Part shown: positions 60,701 through 64,000 of the stretch, piece after piece
Layout: each line of letters begins with the position of its first letter
Position numbering within the stretch: position 1 is the stretch's first letter
Source: Alphaproteobacteria bacterium
GTDB lineage: Bacteria > Pseudomonadota > Alphaproteobacteria > UBA6615
Direction of reading: 5' to 3'
Length of the DNA stretch: 64,000 bases
Assembly (NCBI GenBank): GCA_021774445.1
Contig: JAJFJA010000056.1
Coordinates: forward strand, 206,347 to 270,346
Notes under the pieces: model-generated
Databases searched by the model: none
Seen by the model: only the letters and a program-made list of their open reading frames with translations
What the model was told of the DNA's origin: nothing
Made by a program: the position numbers and the translations under genes

Positions 60701-60897
60701 CCGCCCATCCTCCCTTGTCCTTTGTTAGTTGCCTCCCATCACAATGGGGGCGGAAGCCGGCCTCTTTGATCGGGCCGTGCTTCGCATGGTCCGGCCGGCC
60801 GCCGGTCACCCGCGGTACCCAGTGCCGCCGATCGGTTAGTCTGCCGCAGGATTGTCCTCGGTGACAACCCGCAGATCAGCGCATCGCTTGTGGTCCA

Positions 60898-61713
60898 TTA
60901 GTACTGCCAGCGTGCCATCTTCATCTCGATCAGCTTCAGGGATTGGGTGACCATCACGCCGATGCCGGCCAAAACGAAAATAACAACGAAATAGGCGTCC
61001 ATCTGAAACGTGTTGCCGTAGACAGACAACAAGCCGCCGAGGCCCCTTACCGCGGTGTAGAGTTCCGCCACGACTGTATTGATCAGGGCGATGGCGGCGC
61101 CAATCCGCAGACCCGCAACGATGTGGCTGAGCGCCCCCGGCAGCATAACCTTGCGGAATATCTCCAGATCCGAGGCGCCCGTCGATCGCGCCATCTCGAC
61201 CAGCTCACCGTCGCTGTTCAAAACGCCGGCATAGGTGTTGATGATGATCGGCATGACCGCACCGAGAAACACCACCGTGACCTTCGCCTGGAAGCCGAGG
61301 CCAAGGAAAATGATGATCAACGGAATGAACGCGACGCGCGGGGTCGCCATCAGCGCGTTGACATAGACTTCCATCGTCACGCCGAACACCCGGATGCCGC
61401 CCATCAGCAGCCCAAACGGGATGGCAAAAGCCGCCGCCAGTAAGTACCCGGTGAAATAAACGGCGATACTCTGTCCGGTCGCCGCGAATATGGATCCGTC
61501 GCTAACCATTGCCGCGGCCGCTTGGGCGGTCGCCCATGGGGTCGGAAGAAAACTCCGGCTGACCCAGAGAGTCGATAGCCACCAAACCAGAACGAAACCA
61601 AACAGGACAGCGAGCCGAAGCAGCACGATGTCGATGTTGGTCAAGCGCAGTTCATTCCGCACCCGCCGGCCGCCGGTGGCCCATGTTCGGGCGTGCGCTT
61701 CAGTTACTCGCAT
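60898..61713 (-). CDS. NitT/TauT-type ABC importer permease
   Basis: This 271-residue inner-membrane permease has six helices. Family features are LPTPWATAQAA after the first helix, ATPRVAFIPLIIIFLGLG, and the coupling loop ARSTGASDLEIFRKVMLPGALSHIVAGLRIGAAIAL. It is the first gene of the importer operon. The 283 bases upstream (61714-61996) hold no gene that I can see. Confidence 0.92.
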   Translation of the reverse strand: MRVTEAHARTWATGGRRVRNELRLTNIDIVLLRLAVLFGFVLVWWLSTLWVSRSFLPTPWATAQAAAAMVSDGSIFAATGQSIAVYFTGYLLAAAFAIPFGLLMGGIRVFGVTMEVYVNALMATPRVAFIPLIIIFLGLGFQAKVTVVFLGAVMPIIINTYAGVLNSDGELVEMARSTGASDLEIFRKVMLPGALSHIVAGLRIGAAIALINTVVAELYTAVRGLGGLLSVYGNTFQMDAYFVVIFVLAGIGVMVTQSLKLIEMKMARWQY

Positions 61714-61996
61714 GAGGTCGCTCCGCGTTTGCTCATCGTCCGCTCAGTTATTCTTGTGGTGATGGATATTGACACGTTAACTGCCGCGGACGCGACGATT
61801 GGAGCCTGATCCGGAACAGGCCGCAAGCCTACCTTAATTCCAGACCGCGAACGTCTCGGCTCGAAACACCTTGAAAATGCGGCGGGAAGAAGATGACGTT
61901 GGGCGTAGAAAGCGTTGTAGACGGCGGCATGGATCGAGAGGAACCGTAGGGCCGGTCTCTAGCTGGCAACCCGTAAAATAAAGCGCCAAAACCGCG

Positions 61997-63298
61997 CTAA
62001 GCTGCTGTTACGCGCCAGATGACGTTGCCAACATCATCGGCAACCAACAATGATTTACCGGGCCCTATTGTAACGCCAACCGGCCGCCCAAAGGCCACCT
62101 TTTCGTCAGGCGCCAGGAAGCCGGATAGAATATCGCGGGGCGGGCCGCTCGGTGCACCATTTTCAAATGGTACAAAGATAACTTTGTACCCGCTTAGATT
62201 GCTGCGGTTCCACGATCCGTGCTGACCAATGACCATTCCGTCCGGGAAGCCAGGCAAAGTGCCAGCCGGCATCCAGCACAGTCCCAGTGACGCTGTGTGT
62301 CCGCCCAAAGCATAGTCAGGCCGTATCGCCCTAGCCACCATAGCCTCATCTTGGGGGACCCGGTCATCTACGGTCTGTCCCCAATAACAAAAGGGCCAGC
62401 CATAAAAACCACCGTCGCGAACAGATGTCAGGTAGTCGGGAGGCACTTCGTCCCCAAGGCCATCACGCTCATTTACAACGGTCCACAGAGTCTCGCTTGT
62501 TGGCTCCCAGGCCATGCCGACGGGATTGCGCAGACCAGAGGCAAATACCCGGATTTTGCCGGTCTTGGCGTCCAATTCGTGGATCGCCGCGCGGCCTCCC
62601 TCTTCTTCCATTCCATTTTCTGCGATATTGGTTTTAGACCCAACACCTGCATAGATCTTGGTACCATCCGGACTGGGCAAAAGGTTGCGCGTCCAGTGGC
62701 CGCCGGGTTTGAAATCTACTAGTTTTTTGCCGGCCGCCGTGATTTTTGTCTGGCCGTCTGAATATGGAAAGGCAACGACGCCGTCGGTGTTGCCGACATA
62801 AAATGTGCCATCAAGCAATGCCATGCCAAACGGGTGGTACAATTTTCCAAGGAAAGTATCCTGAATTTCGCCCACGCCATCTCTGTCACCATCGCGAATA
62901 AGGGAGATCCTGTTTGCGCTTTCACCGACAGCCTTTGCGCGCTTCATTGTGCTGACGATTGCGAAATCAAACGGTGTCTTGGGCTTGCCCCCTGGCACGC
63001 CCAAAGCTTCTGCAACCAATACGTCGTCGTTTGGCAGAACATATATCCAACGTGGGTGCTTCAGATCCTTGGCGAACGCATTCACCTTTAGTCCAGGTGC
63101 CGCAGTGGGCGTATGATCGCCAACCCAACCTTTCGCCGTGGGCATTTTCAAGGTTGGAATACCTTGCGCCTTGGCCTCTGGAATCATGGGTGATCCGCCA
63201 ACAGCTGGCGGATCGGTTTCCTTACCCCATCTACGCATCAGGATCATTGCGGCACCGATCAGCGCGACAATTCTTGCGAAAATTCCAGAAATACTCAA
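61997..63298 (-). CDS. Sorbosone/aldose-type (PQQ-dependent) sugar dehydrogenase
   Basis: This 433-residue protein has one N-terminal membrane-like segment (about 5-22) and a six-bladed propeller of the soluble sugar dehydrogenase superfamily. Landmarks are HPRWIYVLPNDDVLVAEA, RDGDRDGVGEIQDTF, LYHPFGMALLDGTFYVGNTDG, FASGLRNPVGMAWEP, GWPFCYWG and GQHGSWNRSNLSGYKV. These match the L-sorbosone dehydrogenase type, which uses PQQ and oxidises aldoses or aldehydes outside the cytoplasm. The substrate is not determined. Base composition looks lower in GC than neighbouring genes, hinting at separate acquisition. Confidence 0.88.
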   Translation of the reverse strand: MSISGIFARIVALIGAAMILMRRWGKETDPPAVGGSPMIPEAKAQGIPTLKMPTAKGWVGDHTPTAAPGLKVNAFAKDLKHPRWIYVLPNDDVLVAEALGVPGGKPKTPFDFAIVSTMKRAKAVGESANRISLIRDGDRDGVGEIQDTFLGKLYHPFGMALLDGTFYVGNTDGVVAFPYSDGQTKITAAGKKLVDFKPGGHWTRNLLPSPDGTKIYAGVGSKTNIAENGMEEEGGRAAIHELDAKTGKIRVFASGLRNPVGMAWEPTSETLWTVVNERDGLGDEVPPDYLTSVRDGGFYGWPFCYWGQTVDDRVPQDEAMVARAIRPDYALGGHTASLGLCWMPAGTLPGFPDGMVIGQHGSWNRSNLSGYKVIFVPFENGAPSGPPRDILSGFLAPDEKVAFGRPVGVTIGPGKSLLVADDVGNVIWRVTAA

Positions 63299-63524
63299 TT
63301 TGTCTCCAATCCAATTTTTCGAACCTTAGACCAAGTGATTGCAGCGTGGAACCAAGTATGTGGGCTTGCCTTGCGGTGGACGCAGTCTCGAGCGAACCTG
63401 TCTCCGTTTCCAGCCCAAAATCACGTGTTATTACGGCATTTTGGGTTGCCTCGGGGTCGTTTCGGCCCTGGAATTGTCGATTCCTTATGTTAATTCAAAG
63501 GCTTAACGGCTTAGATGGCGTTTT

Positions 63525-63625
63525 CAGGAACACGCTAAAAACACGTTGGAAACACGACGATAACAGGCCGGCAGCAGGCCCGAAACAGACCGACAATACG
63601 ACGGCAAACACCGCAGGAACACGCT
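63525..63625. repeat. Short AACACG repeats in the intergenic region
   Basis: The word AACACG occurs at 63529, 63540 and 63551, an exact 11-base period (about one helical turn). CAGGAACACGCT recurs unchanged at 63525 and 63614. They lie in the 481-base gap (63299-63779) between the sugar dehydrogenase and the last gene, in which I see no other gene. They could be binding sites for a regulator, or simple sequence drift. Confidence 0.45.
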
Positions 63626-63717
63626 CCGGCCAGGTCGACCCCGCAAGTTTCATGCTGGATGCACCTTGACCTCCGCAGGCTGCTGAGCACCCGATCGAGC
63701 TAACTCACCCCTTTTAG

Positions 63718-63773
63718 GGGTTGATTTATCGATACCCTTGTTATATTATCCCTATTGAGGGTTGATTTAACGA
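63718..63773 (+). promoter_or_regulatory. Promoter with flanking direct repeats before the final gene
   Basis: GGGTTGATTTATCGA at 63718-63732 and GGGTTGATTTAACGA at 63759-63773 match at 14 of 15 bases and are 41 bases apart. The first contains TTGATT (63721), which with TATTAT (63744) at 17-base spacing makes a sigma-70-like promoter. The second covers the likely transcription start. This placement suits repression or autoregulation. Confidence 0.55.
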
Positions 63774-63779
63774 GTAGTC

Positions 63780-64000
63780 ATGGCCGAAAAAACCTACGGG
63801 CGTGGACAGGTCGAATGGGCGCTTTGGCGCAGCTTCGGCCGCGCACACTTTAATACCGAAGATGTGCCGCAGATCTTCCGCACCCGTATTAAGCGGCTGC
63901 TGGAGATCGACCGAGATATTGACCTCAGCGATGCCGAGGTGCCGCTGGAGGCAGACTATGCGTTCGCCCCTCCCCCGTCGGTGGAGAGCGGCGATGTGGC
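63780..64000 (+). CDS. Unknown protein, 5' end only
   Basis: An open frame starts at ATG 63780 and is still open at the window edge, giving 73 codons. It begins MAEKTYGRGQVEWALWRSFG and continues with RTRIKRLLEIDRD and a proline-rich PPPSVESGD stretch. I do not recognise the family. The basic helical opening could bind DNA. The ribosome site is weak (ACGAG). The low-GC promoter with repeat operators suggests a mobile-element or regulatory gene. Confidence 0.5.
   Translation, partial: MAEKTYGRGQVEWALWRSFGRAHFNTEDVPQIFRTRIKRLLEIDRDIDLSDAEVPLEADYAFAPPPSVESGDV

Noticed and set aside
63489..63507. GTTAA-N9-TTAAC palindrome, considered as a CtrA box or attachment site
   Set aside because: Spacing is wrong for CtrA, and no matching second copy was found to make it an attachment site.
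62959..63669. A 236-codon plus-strand frame running from the sugar dehydrogenase into the repeat region
   Set aside because: Its first part is antisense to the dehydrogenase and the rest reads through the AACACG repeats; no family pattern.
1..64000. CRISPR arrays, rRNA operons and insertion-sequence transposases
   Set aside because: I looked for regular repeat-spacer units, rRNA signatures and transposase genes and saw none.

Overview
The window reads as a high-GC alphaproteobacterial chromosome, probably of the Rhodospirillales type. The evidence is a divK-pleD pair behind TTAA-N7-TTAA (CtrA-type) boxes, the pyrB-pyrC-plsY-dprA string leading towards topA-rnr, a gatCAB operon, an EipB-like envelope protein, frequent GTG/TTG starts and many 1-8 base gene overlaps. 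No genus can be named from the sequence alone.

Region 1 (1-30 kb) is mostly core genome. It holds a partial EipB-like gene, dinB, a ROK sugar kinase, divK-pleD, map, rpmG, a C-terminal processing protease, rnr, topA, dprA, plsY, a dihydroorotase homologue that has lost its HxH metal motif, pyrB, an AEC transporter, ruvX, gatCAB, a GST, a rhomboid protease and a Cys/Met-metabolism PLP enzyme. The core order is broken between dprA and topA. About 5 kb lies there, and the 3' end of dprA (its winged-helix domain) is present three times: at the end of dprA itself, as a remnant at 14.5 kb, and as a free-standing 72-codon gene beside topA. The inserted stretches carry a GerW/YtfJ-DUF2953 operon and an orphan solute-binding protein paired with a membrane adenylate cyclase.

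Region 2 (30.3-48.7 kb) is a catabolic locus. A tight minus-strand operon encodes a FAD subunit, a fused [2Fe-2S]/molybdopterin hydroxylase, a 6-hydroxynicotinate-reductase-like protein, a UPF0280 protein and an 'amino acid synthesis' family protein. Next come a divergent MarR regulator, an ATP-dependent hydantoinase/lactamase pair (hyuA-hyuB) and a five-gene branched-chain-type ABC importer. The same 17-base operator-like sequence precedes the FAD/marR, hyuAB and importer promoters, so the three units look like one regulon. My reading is a pathway that imports an N-heterocyclic acid, hydroxylates it, reduces the ring to a lactam and opens the lactam with ATP. The substrate is unknown.

Region 3 (48.8-51.9 kb) is a small integrated element in the 3' end of tRNA-Ser(GCU). 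It carries a serine recombinase and DUF2924 and DUF3489 genes, and is bounded by a near-perfect 21-base direct repeat.

Region 4 (52-64 kb) is accessory. It holds a quinoprotein alcohol dehydrogenase with a cytochrome c, two solute-binding-like proteins and an ABC-2 exporter, plus a site-2-protease-like membrane protein without catalytic ligands. A NitT/TauT-type ABC importer, a sorbosone/aldose-type dehydrogenase and the start of an unknown gene behind a promoter flanked by direct repeats follow.
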